Shown here: one piece after another, positions 15,783 to 23,653 of the stretch
Layout: every line of letters starts with the position of its first letter
How positions within the stretch are numbered: position 1 is the stretch's first letter
Origin: a virus
Virus record (IMG/VR): IMGVR_UViG_3300021963_000250
Location: 1-41,531 of that record
Direction: 5' to 3' (one strand)
Length of the DNA: 41,531 nucleotides
The notes under the pieces: generated by a model
Database searches by the model: none
What the model saw: the letters and a program-made list of their open reading frames with translations, nothing else
What the model was told of the DNA's origin: nothing
Made by a program: the position numbers and the translations under genes

Positions 15783-16358
15783 TTATTTGTATCCTATTAC
15801 CATAAATCTATTTTTATGACCAAGTGACAAACGGCCACGAAATGTTATACTACTTAGACGTGTTTTTTTGACAAACTCATCTGTACTCTGTGATGTATTT
15901 ACATGCCCTGGATCATTCCGGTTATCACACGTCTGTAATACAAACAAGCACTCAGGATTATCAGTAAGATGATCTCCTATCATATTCATATGCTCGCACG
16001 ATGTGTTGATAATCAAGTCCACGTGGAATTTTTCTGTGTGACTCAAAACATCAAATTGATGGAACGATATGTTTTTTTGACGGTGTATAATTTTAGCCGT
16101 TTCTAAGGTGGATTGATTGATATCATTGAAATAGATATGTGTGGGATCAACAGCCTCTTGAAGAAGAGGAACAAGATAACTACCATACCATCCACCTAAT
16201 ATAAGTATTGTTGGATTAGCAGGAAGCGGGCGTTTGACCAGAGTATCCACTAACCATTTTTTTGACTTATATTGAGTCTCGCTGATCGAATCAGCTATAT
16301 CATCAACATTGCCTCCTGAGCGGAGAGCAGCAGACAGGAAAGTTAGGTATTCATACAT
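15783..16358 (-). CDS. SAM-dependent methyltransferase-like protein
   Basis: From the ATG at 16358 this is 191 residues (MYEYLTFLSAALRSGGNVDD). A Rossmann-type start, NPTILILGGWYGSYLVPLLQ, resembles the glycine loop of class I methyltransferases. It is followed by THIYFNDINQ (acidic residue at the end of strand 2), FHQFDVL (motif III-like) and DLIINTSCEHM (motif IV region). The same frame is open 31 codons further upstream, but those residues are hydrophobic and antisense to the plus-strand gene. The chosen start has AAAGG 8 bases ahead and lies one base from the plus-strand start (CAT-T-ATG). The fold assignment is by motif only and the substrate is unknown. It belongs to the possible modification cassette. 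Confidence 0.6.
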   Translation of the reverse strand: MYEYLTFLSAALRSGGNVDDIADSISETQYKSKKWLVDTLVKRPLPANPTILILGGWYGSYLVPLLQEAVDPTHIYFNDINQSTLETAKIIHRQKNISFHQFDVLSHTEKFHVDLIINTSCEHMNMIGDHLTDNPECLFVLQTCDNRNDPGHVNTSQSTDEFVKKTRLSSITFRGRLSLGHKNRFMVIGYK

Positions 16359-16359
16359 T

Positions 16360-17100
16360 ATGCAGCCTTTAAGTATTTTATCCGTCAAAATTGGCACCAA
16401 GTATAGTAGCGAGATGGTCAATAATTTATATATCATGTGTTGCAAAAACATATCAACACCGTTTAAATTTTTCTGCTATACAGACGATACGACTGGATTA
16501 CGACCAGAAATCAATCCCATTAAATTTGCTGATTATGATTTTGAAGTTGTTTACTACAACAAGCTAGTAATGTTCAGTGATTGGTTTGATCAACACCTAC
16601 TGCCAGGTAAGCGTGTTTATTTTGACATTGACCTTGTTATTAAATTCAACATCGACGATATTATAAAATCAGCAAAAGGTGACCTAACTCTAATAGATGC
16701 TGTTTGGAGAGAAAAGTTTGCACACGGATTTCCTGTATGGCACCACCCGTTCAATAGCAGTTGTATGGTTTGGGAAAAATCAGAAAAAACAATTGCTATA
16801 TGGGATCACATTATGGATGATCCTGAAATGTTTATGAGTAAGTATCACTGGGGAATGGATTCTTTTCTGTTCTATGAAAAAGAATCCATAGGTGTTGATA
16901 TAAGATATTTTCCTGCTCGAAAATTCTACTCACACCTGTTTGGTGTCGATCACAGCGAAAACAAACTACATGACCCTATCCTAGGAGGATACAGGCCAAG
17001 TAAATTTGTGGAGGTTGTTAAGAAAATTCCCGTAGTTCTTTTGAACGGACCGACTACAGAAAAAGACTATGAGTCTTACAAAGAGTATTACGCCGTTTGA
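16360..17100 (+). CDS. Glycosyltransferase-like protein, the only plus-strand gene
   Basis: Starting at the ATG at 16360 (MQPLSILSVKIGTKYSSEMV) the protein is 246 residues. The N-terminal part reads like a GT-A nucleotide-sugar-binding fold (PFKFFCYTDDTTGL). The metal-binding DxD is at residues 89-91 in KRVYFDIDLVI, and VWHHPFNSSCMVW with HWGMDSFLF fits acceptor-side segments of GT8-like enzymes. An upstream ATG at 16309 would add a basic, unlikely extension read antisense to the methyltransferase gene. The start is one base from the divergent methyltransferase start, and the end overlaps the convergent oxygenase-like gene by 13 bases, so it fills the space between them exactly. I see no clear promoter for it. 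A modest AGG lies 12 bases before the start. Confidence 0.75.
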   Translation: MQPLSILSVKIGTKYSSEMVNNLYIMCCKNISTPFKFFCYTDDTTGLRPEINPIKFADYDFEVVYYNKLVMFSDWFDQHLLPGKRVYFDIDLVIKFNIDDIIKSAKGDLTLIDAVWREKFAHGFPVWHHPFNSSCMVWEKSEKTIAIWDHIMDDPEMFMSKYHWGMDSFLFYEKESIGVDIRYFPARKFYSHLFGVDHSENKLHDPILGGYRPSKFVEVVKKIPVVLLNGPTTEKDYESYKEYYAV

Positions 17101-17720
17101 ATATCTTCGTACATATCTTGCCACATACCTTCGTGTGGAATGATATATCCTAATGTAACCCGCTCTTCATGTTCAGCACTTGCACAGTGCCAATAGATTT
17201 TTGAAGGCTCATGCCAAGCTCCGTAATACCCAACCTTGCATGTCCATCCCGGCGAGTCATGCATTGTAACAATTTCTTTTGTAATTGGGTCTTGATATCT
17301 AAAAAAACCTTTACCTTCCTTTGACCAAGAAAGCAAGATATTGTATCCGGATGCATTAGCATTGTGGTGCCAACCCATGTAACCACCTTTGGGGTACAGC
17401 ATCTTAACTGCATTATTTCTTGAACCGGACCAAGTCATTAAACGTTGATCAAGCACAAGTAACGCTTCGCGTAACGAAGCTTGAGGTGGTTGAAATCTCA
17501 TTAGATCGATTCCGTGCGTCTTTTCCGGAAACCCATCTACTTTTTTATTTTGCATTATTTGTAAATATTCATCACCACATGCATATTCTGGAGTGACCAA
17601 ACCACCCTTTCCTAACCCCTCATCATAAGGATATGTTGATCTATCTGCTCTCAATAAGACTTCCAACCAATCATCTAAGATTGATGTTAGTTCTTTATTC
17701 TTTACTTTGATTTCTAGCAT
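17088..17720 (-). CDS. Possible Fe(II)/2-oxoglutarate-dependent oxygenase
   Basis: This 210-residue protein has a C-terminal half that looks like a double-stranded beta helix: YPKGGYMGWHHNANASGYN, NILLSWSKEGKGFFRYQDP, then WHCASAEHEERVTLGYII. H118 or H119, H178 and R187 are placed like the first His, distal His and 2-oxoglutarate-binding Arg of the superfamily. The acidic metal ligand expected two residues after the first His would be Asn120 (H118-H-N), so catalysis is uncertain, or Asp is supplied from elsewhere. Cyanophages often carry such oxygenases. The gene starts 26 bases inside the end of the glycosyltransferase gene and converges with the plus-strand gene. It could modify protein side chains or a sugar. 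I am moderately sure of the family and unsure of activity. Confidence 0.45.
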   Translation of the reverse strand: MLEIKVKNKELTSILDDWLEVLLRADRSTYPYDEGLGKGGLVTPEYACGDEYLQIMQNKKVDGFPEKTHGIDLMRFQPPQASLREALLVLDQRLMTWSGSRNNAVKMLYPKGGYMGWHHNANASGYNILLSWSKEGKGFFRYQDPITKEIVTMHDSPGWTCKVGYYGAWHEPSKIYWHCASAEHEERVTLGYIIPHEGMWQDMYEDIQTA

Positions 17721-18435
17721 CTTCGTTTCCTAAGCCAATATGAATATGTTTTGATGGTACTGTATGATGCCAAAAAATTATAGGACTACTTGTTTCACTC
17801 TTCTTATATCCGTTAACAAAATTCCACCGTGCATCATCTTCAAAAAAGTCAACCCTAACATCTAACTTGTCAACATTCAACAGCTTCCAAAATGTAAACT
17901 GATCCCACTGCTGCAGCGATGAAGGACACTCATGTTCTTCATAAGGCCACGGCTCTTTTCTTTGGATAAAATAATCTTTCCACCACCTATCCATGAAATC
18001 AATTGTTTTAGGATTGTTACGGTACAAGAAAAAACCACCGTGATGGATCAGTTCTCCGTTTTTCCATTTTGAAATCTTACCGTTGTATGGTCGGATCTTT
18101 GTAATAAGGATATCGACATCTTCCGGAATTTGATCCCATATTGTGGATACATCTGTGTGCATGCATTCCATATCAGCATCGATGTATGCAGTAAGATTTG
18201 TATAAGGCGTCTTACTCAAAGCATACAATTTTGTTCTGACGTGGTTAGGAACGTCCTCACTAATAACTAAATCAAATGCTTGACGATCGACTAAAGGTAA
18301 AAAAGAATCCGTTGTGAAAAGCGTTATGTGTGCATCTGGATAATTATCCTTAATGCTATTGGCACAGAAATTCGCAGTTTGCACATATTCCTCCGTTAAG
18401 GAGGCAACAATCAAAAAACCATTACGAACTATCAA
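17695..18435 (-). CDS. Glycosyltransferase-like protein with TTG start
   Basis: This 246-residue protein begins (M)IVRNGFLIVASLTEEYVQT. The GT-A features are clear: a first strand FLIVASL, NYPDAHITLFTTD, and the metal-binding DAD at residues 86-88 in TAYIDADMECM. Later segments are GGFFLYRNNPKTIDFMDRWW and a C-terminal PIIFWHHTVPS. No ATG lies between the in-frame stop and the first strand. The start is TTG at 18435-18433 with GGGAG exactly 8 bases ahead, inside the end of the previous gene. The sugar donor and acceptor are unknown. It is not obviously a duplicate of the plus-strand enzyme, although both are 246 residues long. Confidence 0.75.
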   Translation of the reverse strand: MIVRNGFLIVASLTEEYVQTANFCANSIKDNYPDAHITLFTTDSFLPLVDRQAFDLVISEDVPNHVRTKLYALSKTPYTNLTAYIDADMECMHTDVSTIWDQIPEDVDILITKIRPYNGKISKWKNGELIHHGGFFLYRNNPKTIDFMDRWWKDYFIQRKEPWPYEEHECPSSLQQWDQFTFWKLLNVDKLDVRVDFFEDDARWNFVNGYKKSETSSPIIFWHHTVPSKHIHIGLGNEDARNQSKE

Positions 18436-18438
18436 AAT

Positions 18439-18891
18439 TTATTCTCCCGGTGTCGATTCTTGTTGTTCAGCCACTTCCTTATTGGCTTCTTCAAGCATTA
18501 AAACAGCAGCCCAAGCCATTGCTTCGACATCACTCTTTGATTTGCGAATACGCGACTTCATAGATCTATTTTGTGAGTTTTTAATAGAATCAATTTCAAA
18601 TATTTTTAGCTTAGCAGCAAACAACTCTTCTTGTTGCTTTCGCAGAGCCTGAGCTTCTTTTTGCTCTTTATCTTTTGATCTTTGATCTGCTAGCTGTCTA
18701 ATTTTTCGCTGAGTGTTTTCTTCGAGCTGCTGATCTGTAAACTTCTGTTTGATCTCAATCAAGTCGGGATTTGTCGTTTCAGATTCAGAAATAGTAGCAG
18801 TCAAAACTCTGCCATCTTCATACTGAAAGTCTGCAGAAATTACTGTTCGTGCATTATTAATCCAATGTGGATTTACAATAGTTCTTTTCAT
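18439..18891 (-). CDS. Coiled-coil hypothetical protein, 150 residues
   Basis: The N-terminal 45 residues look like a small beta domain (MKRTIVNPHWINNARTVISA, then FQYEDGRVLTATISESETTN). Residues about 50-110 form a highly charged helix rich in Gln, Lys and Glu (LADQRSKDKEQKEAQALRKQ), and the end is helical and Ala/Glu-rich. The combination of a small beta domain and a long helix is seen in some fibre-assembly chaperones (T4 gp38 and gp57A-like roles), but I see no specific similarity. It has a strong ribosome site (GAGGT, 5 bases before the ATG) and follows the YxGx-repeat protein by 28 bases. The glycosyltransferase start is 3 bases downstream of its stop, so the two are probably co-translated. 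Confidence 0.6.
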   Translation of the reverse strand: MKRTIVNPHWINNARTVISADFQYEDGRVLTATISESETTNPDLIEIKQKFTDQQLEENTQRKIRQLADQRSKDKEQKEAQALRKQQEELFAAKLKIFEIDSIKNSQNRSMKSRIRKSKSDVEAMAWAAVLMLEEANKEVAEQQESTPGE

Positions 18892-18919
18892 ATTACCTCT
18901 ATCAATTGTTAAATGTTTG

Positions 18920-20767
18920 TTAAGCAGTTCTTACCCATAATGTATATGTAGTAGTTGTGGTTGCCGATTGTACAGTCAAACCACTATAAGATCCAGTGAA
19001 TGTACGAGAGAATGTATTATTATACACACCAGTGAATACTTGGTTGTATGTTCCTACATATGTACCGGCATACGTACCTGCATATGCACCAGCATATGTA
19101 CCGGCATATGTACCTGAAAAGTTTTGTGAGTAGTTTCCTGTGTAGGCACGTGTATAGTATCCAATGTATAGACCTTGATAGGAACCCACATACGCGCCAA
19201 TATATGCGCCAGCATATGAACCAGCATATGTACCAACAAAAACGGTTTGGTAGTTTCCTGTATACAAACCGGTCCAATAAATACTATATACACCAAGAAA
19301 GCTACGAGACCAGGTACCTGTATAAGATAAACCTAGAACTCCTGTATATACTGAGGAGCCATAAGCACCTGTATAATACCCAACATATGGACCTGACGCA
19401 TAGTATATTCCTGTTGAGGGATTCAAAGTATTACGCGTGTAGTATCCAGCATATGCGCCTGTGTATGACGAAGTATATGCTCCAGCAAAGTTAGTTACAT
19501 AATATCCGGTGTAATACTGAGCTCCCCAAGGTTGGTAGTCTACGCGGTACCTAACAAAAGAACCAGCATAATATCCAACAAAACCTCCGCTAGCATAAGT
19601 ACCTTGTGTTATCGTAACCCAAATACCGGTGTATGATGACGAATAGTATCCAACGTAATGATTTATATAACCTCCAGCATACGTGCCTGCAAAGTTACCA
19701 ACATATCCTCCGGTATAATTTCCCGAATAAAAACCGGAATAGTTACCCGCATAACTACCCGTCCATAAACGTGAATATATGTCTGCGTATGTTGTATTAT
19801 AACTACCAGCAAATGTTCCTACATATGTTCCAGCATAGATACCGGTATAATTTCCGGAATATACGCCAGTATAGTAACCGACGTAATTTCCTGTAAACGC
19901 ACCTGTATAGCCACCAGTAAATGCTCCAGTGAAACTACCAACGTATGTGCCAACGTATGCTGTATCAACTAAGTTATTAACGGTATCAGTGTACGAACCT
20001 CTACTGATCCACGTGCCCGTACCCGGAGCAGATACAGAAAAAGAATACTTACCTATTCCCGTTGTACGAATGTATTCGCCGACAAATGAAGCTAGCTGTT
20101 CGATTTCACTATTTGTCATCTCTGTAAGACGCGTCTCACCACCAGCTGTATTTGTAATAGTTAATGGACGAATCGTACCAACGGATCCCCCACTTGTACG
20201 CAACCAAAGTGTATACCCGATACTTTGATATACATTGCTTGAGTTATAATAATTATCCGTCAGGTTGGATACTGCAACCCATGTGCCTGTCGCTGGTGCT
20301 CCAGCTGATGTCAGACCAAGATAGTAAGCGCCCTGACCACCAGTGGAAATACTGTTCACAATAACAGGCATAATATCATTGATTATGTCCTGATTTGTCA
20401 TTGCAGATATTTTTACTTCATTACCTACTAACGACTGCTGAATTGGGCGAACACCAGCTACTGCTGATAATCCTGGATTGAACTCGTTTTGAACAACTGT
20501 GTAGGTTGTTGTTGAGACTGTTCGAGGATGCGTCCCGATTGAGTCGGTTTCTGTATTATAACCAACACCACGAGTTACAAAATTATAGCTTGGAGGGGTT
20601 ATGCTATAAGATCTTACAACGCTACCACTTGGACCTGAAACTTCAGATAGGCCTGACCAGTTTGCAACAACAAGAGGTAATATCAAATCGGAGATGTCTG
20701 CATCCGACATCTCCTGTACACCTACTATTAATGCTCCTGAATATTTTGCTTTTAGAGGTCTTCCCAT
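18920..20767 (-). CDS. Fibre-like protein built of aromatic-x-Gly-x tetrapeptide repeats
   Basis: This 615-residue protein has two parts. Residues 1-265 hold three copies of a domain of about 85 residues. Each starts with a similar helix (VQEMSDADISDLILPLV; ISAMTNQDIINDIMPVI; LTEMTNSEIEQLASFVG) and continues with a GTW-type beta segment. Residues about 270-595 are a tetrapeptide repeat, aromatic-x-Gly-x, for example FTGNYVGYYTGVYSGNY, with small interruptions. The protein ends TTTTTYTLWVRTA, which matches GYTLWLRTSGG at the end of the second domain copy, so the repeat appears to sit inside the third copy. There are no cysteines and few charges. I do not recognise the repeat. The neighbours are all fibre-like, so it is probably exposed on the virion. 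The start overlaps nothing and follows the previous stop by one base. Confidence 0.8.
   Translation of the reverse strand: MGRPLKAKYSGALIVGVQEMSDADISDLILPLVVANWSGLSEVSGPSGSVVRSYSITPPSYNFVTRGVGYNTETDSIGTHPRTVSTTTYTVVQNEFNPGLSAVAGVRPIQQSLVGNEVKISAMTNQDIINDIMPVIVNSISTGGQGAYYLGLTSAGAPATGTWVAVSNLTDNYYNSSNVYQSIGYTLWLRTSGGSVGTIRPLTITNTAGGETRLTEMTNSEIEQLASFVGEYIRTTGIGKYSFSVSAPGTGTWISRGSYTDTVNNLVDTAYVGTYVGSFTGAFTGGYTGAFTGNYVGYYTGVYSGNYTGIYAGTYVGTFAGSYNTTYADIYSRLWTGSYAGNYSGFYSGNYTGGYVGNFAGTYAGGYINHYVGYYSSSYTGIWVTITQGTYASGGFVGYYAGSFVRYRVDYQPWGAQYYTGYYVTNFAGAYTSSYTGAYAGYYTRNTLNPSTGIYYASGPYVGYYTGAYGSSVYTGVLGLSYTGTWSRSFLGVYSIYWTGLYTGNYQTVFVGTYAGSYAGAYIGAYVGSYQGLYIGYYTRAYTGNYSQNFSGTYAGTYAGAYAGTYAGTYVGTYNQVFTGVYNNTFSRTFTGSYSGLTVQSATTTTTYTLWVRTA
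18980..19960 (-). repeat. Coding tandem repeat, 12-base period, (Y/F/W)-x-G-x
   Basis: The DNA shows exact 12-base units, for example 19061-19072, 19073-19084, 19085-19096 and 19097-19108, each coding one tetrapeptide. Units vary at synonymous and x positions, so the array is not a young expansion throughout. Because 12 is a multiple of three, gain or loss of units would keep the frame. Confidence 0.85.
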
Positions 20768-20768
20768 C

Positions 20769-21749
20769 TCATGGTCCTACTCGCGTTCCGCTGACATTAT
20801 ATACACCAAAATTACCTGCATGTGCTACGTTTCCTGATTTATACAGAAAGTTAACACTATTCAAATCAAGCAACGTTTGAGTAGCTGTTGCGTTTGTTCC
20901 TGTAAATTGAAACCCACCAAGGATAGTGGTGTTTCCTGTATCGAATGTTGAGAATATTACCCTACTATTGCTGGTGTTGGCAACCATCATAATAGATGCG
21001 TTCATTGTCGCATTGGATGATTGTAAACGTAAACCTGTATTGGATGTACTAAATTCCACGTTACCTGTGACAGTAGCAAGTGCTGCTGTTGACAGCGAAG
21101 CAATGCCCGTCTTCAAGCCAATTCTATTGTTTACTGCATCAATGGTAAACGTATCAGTATCAAATACGACATTTCCTGCAACAGTTGTTAGATCGTTAGT
21201 GAGAGCAAGATTACTATATGTCGTATTACCCTGTGAGTAGATCGCTAACTTAGATCCGGTATTTACAGAAAATATATTTGAGACATGAACAACAGCTGAT
21301 TGATTCGCCCACATAACGTTGGCGCCAATTGTAAACGTGTTGCTTACAGTAACGTTTGCAAATGCTGAATTAGCTATTGTAGTTGTTGTTATGTTAATGA
21401 TGTCGTTTGCTGTTATTGTCCAACGACGAGTAGCTGTTCCTAATGGATCATTATTCTGTGATGGTATTAGGTTTGCAACCTGTGCACCTACGTTAACGGT
21501 CAATGAAGAAACACCAACACTACCTGTATAATCACCAGTGTTGGCATAAACACTCCATCTAAGTCCTGTGCTTCCTAAATTGTAGGTATTGTTTGCTGTT
21601 GGTTTTACATCACCAGTAACATTCAGAGCAACCGCTAAATTACCACCAACAGATAGATCTCCATCTACACGCAACGTGCCAGAGACATTCGCTGTTCCCT
21701 GGACAAATAATCCATTCTCAACTTTAAATTGTGTGTTACTAGCAGCCAT
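20769..21749 (-). CDS. Fibre-like structural protein, beta-repeat type
   Basis: This 326-residue protein begins MAASNTQFKVENGLFVQGTA and then SGTLRVDGDLSVGGNLAVAL, a start I know from fibre-like structural proteins of marine T4-like phages. The segment NNTYNLGSTGLRWSVYAN is a typical connector before the repeat shaft. Residues about 90-300 are short beta repeats ending in Asn-Thr or Asn-Val turns. The C-terminus FLYKSGNVAHAGNFGVYNVS lacks an S74 chaperone. It overlaps neither neighbour: the next ATG follows its stop by one base. It probably forms a trimeric fibre or baseplate spike with the 631- and 615-residue proteins around it. Confidence 0.75.
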   Translation of the reverse strand: MAASNTQFKVENGLFVQGTANVSGTLRVDGDLSVGGNLAVALNVTGDVKPTANNTYNLGSTGLRWSVYANTGDYTGSVGVSSLTVNVGAQVANLIPSQNNDPLGTATRRWTITANDIINITTTTIANSAFANVTVSNTFTIGANVMWANQSAVVHVSNIFSVNTGSKLAIYSQGNTTYSNLALTNDLTTVAGNVVFDTDTFTIDAVNNRIGLKTGIASLSTAALATVTGNVEFSTSNTGLRLQSSNATMNASIMMVANTSNSRVIFSTFDTGNTTILGGFQFTGTNATATQTLLDLNSVNFLYKSGNVAHAGNFGVYNVSGTRVGP

Positions 21750-21757
21750 TGCCTACC

Positions 21758-23653
21758 TTATTTTATTAACTGCGCAAAGAGTTTTACACTTGAGCTTGCT
21801 TTTGTTTGTTTAAAACCAACCGCAACGTGTGTTGTATTTATTAAGCCAGAAAACACTCCCAGATTTGCCGAAGCTGGAGATGAAACTGTACCATACACAG
21901 TCATAATAACATCTGTTCCGTTTTGTGCAAGAATCAATTCCTGCACTTGATTATTCGTTGCTGCTGCGTCTGTTATTTTTGCAGTTACTTTTGCTCCTGT
22001 GTAAGTTCCAATCGGGAAACTAAACAAGTTTACAACCGTAAATGCTGTTGGATCACCAACAGAAGTATTTGCAACGCCAATGTTTGTGTTAGAAATTACA
22101 GCAAAAACAAAATCTCCACTGGCTCCGTATGTAGTATTACCTGTTACAGTGAGCGTACCGTTAGTGCTTATTGTGTTTGATGTAATCGTTGTATTTACTG
22201 TCGTATTACCAATTGCTATGGACGTTGCACCAAGAGCCGTATTAACAGTAGTGTTTCCTACAGTTAAAGCTGTCTGAGTCAATACAGCATTGACAGTATC
22301 ATTACCAATTTTCAGCTGCGTTGTAGTAACATTTACATTAGCACCAACATTAAGTGATGCTGCATTAACAGTTCCTGCAAATGTTCCGTATGATGAGGAA
22401 TTTATGAAACCGGTAATAGTTGTGTTACCTGCTGCAACTGTTGCGGTTGTTGTTATTGCTGTTGGTGTTACAGATGTGTTGACTGTCGTATTACCCACAA
22501 CAAGTGCTGTCTGAGTGAGCACATTGTTTACCGTTGCGTTGCCAATATTAAGTTGAGTTGTACTTACGTTAACATTAGCACCAACGTTCAAAGCAAACGT
22601 ATTAACAGTACCAACTGTTGTGTTACCAACCACGATACCACTTTGTGTGATTGTTACGTTGCCTGTAGCATTACCAACAGCATACGACGTAGTTGATAGA
22701 TTGACGTTAGCACCAATATTCAAAGCAAATGCATTAACTGTACCAACAGTTGTATTACCAACAACAATACCACTTTGATTTATCGTTACATTACCAGTAG
22801 CGTTACCAACTGCATAAGCTGTAGTGTTAATATTTACATTTGCGCCAACGTTAATAGCAGTTGAAAGATTAGCTGTAGGACCAACAACATTACCATTGAG
22901 TGTTGTCAAACCTGTGACAGTCAATGTGTTTGACATTGCTACGTTGCCAGTAACAGTTGCTGTGTTTACTGTTATTGTGAGGTTACTTGTTGATGTATCA
23001 CCTAACAGCTGAACACTTGTTAGTGAGCTATTTGCTTTTAATGTTGTGTTACCCGTAACAGTGGATACACCTTGTAAACCAAAAGATACTGCGTTGATAT
23101 TTACGTTTGCATTTGTAATAGAAACGTTTGATGTGACATTAGCCAACCCACCAACGAGATTGAAGATCGATGTGTTGGTATAGGTGTTTGCGTTAACAAT
23201 AGAAACGTTAGATGTAACATTAGCAAGACCACCAACAAGCGTTGTCGCTAGAGCGTTTATTGTTGTGGTTGTTGATGTCACACTGACATTAGAAGTAACA
23301 TTTGCTAAACCACCAACAACGTAGAAAGCAGTTGCATTGATATAAGTGTAAGCTGATCTAATTACTACATTGCTCGCTGCATTGATAGTAGCACCAGTAA
23401 ATGTAACGTTTGAAGTAATGTTCAGGTTTGAGCCAACATTGACCGTTCCACCGCGTAAGCTTTCACCAACAGCAACCGTATTTGCATTAAAAATACCAAT
23501 CAATTGCGAATTACCAGATACATTGGCACCGTATGGAGAGCTGTTAGCGGTTAGAGCATAGTTCGTGAAGGTGTCCGCCATAAAGTTCGTGACACCTACC
23601 CACGTCGCAAAAGAATCAGTTGCTATGACAACATTAGATACCGGTCTTGCCAT
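21758..23653 (-). CDS. Fibre-like structural protein with GNTTVNT repeats
   Basis: This 631-residue protein has a beta-rich start (MARPVSNVVIATDSFATWVG). Residues about 60-190 are four long repeats, each with a VGGLANVTSNVS-type core. Residues about 225-510 are shorter repeats of the form ANVNxSTxxxxIGNxTVN followed by VVGNTTVGTVN. The C-terminal 115 residues (AVISNTNIGVANTS to KLFAQLIK) are a separate domain with IGTYTGAKVTAKITDAA, VQELILAQNGTDVIMTVYGT and VAVGFKQ. I know that pattern as a common terminal domain of cyanophage structural proteins. No S74 chaperone is present. The start overlaps the end of the 75-residue gene by 20 bases. The role, shaft of a fibre or long spike, is inferred. 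Confidence 0.75.
   Translation of the reverse strand: MARPVSNVVIATDSFATWVGVTNFMADTFTNYALTANSSPYGANVSGNSQLIGIFNANTVAVGESLRGGTVNVGSNLNITSNVTFTGATINAASNVVIRSAYTYINATAFYVVGGLANVTSNVSVTSTTTTINALATTLVGGLANVTSNVSIVNANTYTNTSIFNLVGGLANVTSNVSITNANVNINAVSFGLQGVSTVTGNTTLKANSSLTSVQLLGDTSTSNLTITVNTATVTGNVAMSNTLTVTGLTTLNGNVVGPTANLSTAINVGANVNINTTAYAVGNATGNVTINQSGIVVGNTTVGTVNAFALNIGANVNLSTTSYAVGNATGNVTITQSGIVVGNTTVGTVNTFALNVGANVNVSTTQLNIGNATVNNVLTQTALVVGNTTVNTSVTPTAITTTATVAAGNTTITGFINSSSYGTFAGTVNAASLNVGANVNVTTTQLKIGNDTVNAVLTQTALTVGNTTVNTALGATSIAIGNTTVNTTITSNTISTNGTLTVTGNTTYGASGDFVFAVISNTNIGVANTSVGDPTAFTVVNLFSFPIGTYTGAKVTAKITDAAATNNQVQELILAQNGTDVIMTVYGTVSSPASANLGVFSGLINTTHVAVGFKQTKASSSVKLFAQLIK

Noticed and set aside
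16309-16359. Upstream ATG of the plus-strand gene at 16309
   Set aside because: The added residues are basic and unlike a GT-A start, and are antisense to the methyltransferase gene; MQPLSILSVK fits the first strand.
16359-16451. Longer methyltransferase start at 16451
   Set aside because: It would add a 31-residue hydrophobic extension read antisense to the glycosyltransferase coding region; the ATG at 16358 has AAAGG well placed.
17150-17413. Second minus-strand frame within the oxygenase-like gene
   Set aside because: It is an overlapping shadow of the main gene with no motifs.
18980-19960. CRISPR-like array
   Set aside because: The period is 12 bases without spacers, and it is in frame with a coding gene.
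21835-21842. AATAAATA near the end of the 631-residue fibre
   Set aside because: One mismatch, well inside a gene and about 85 bases before the next start.
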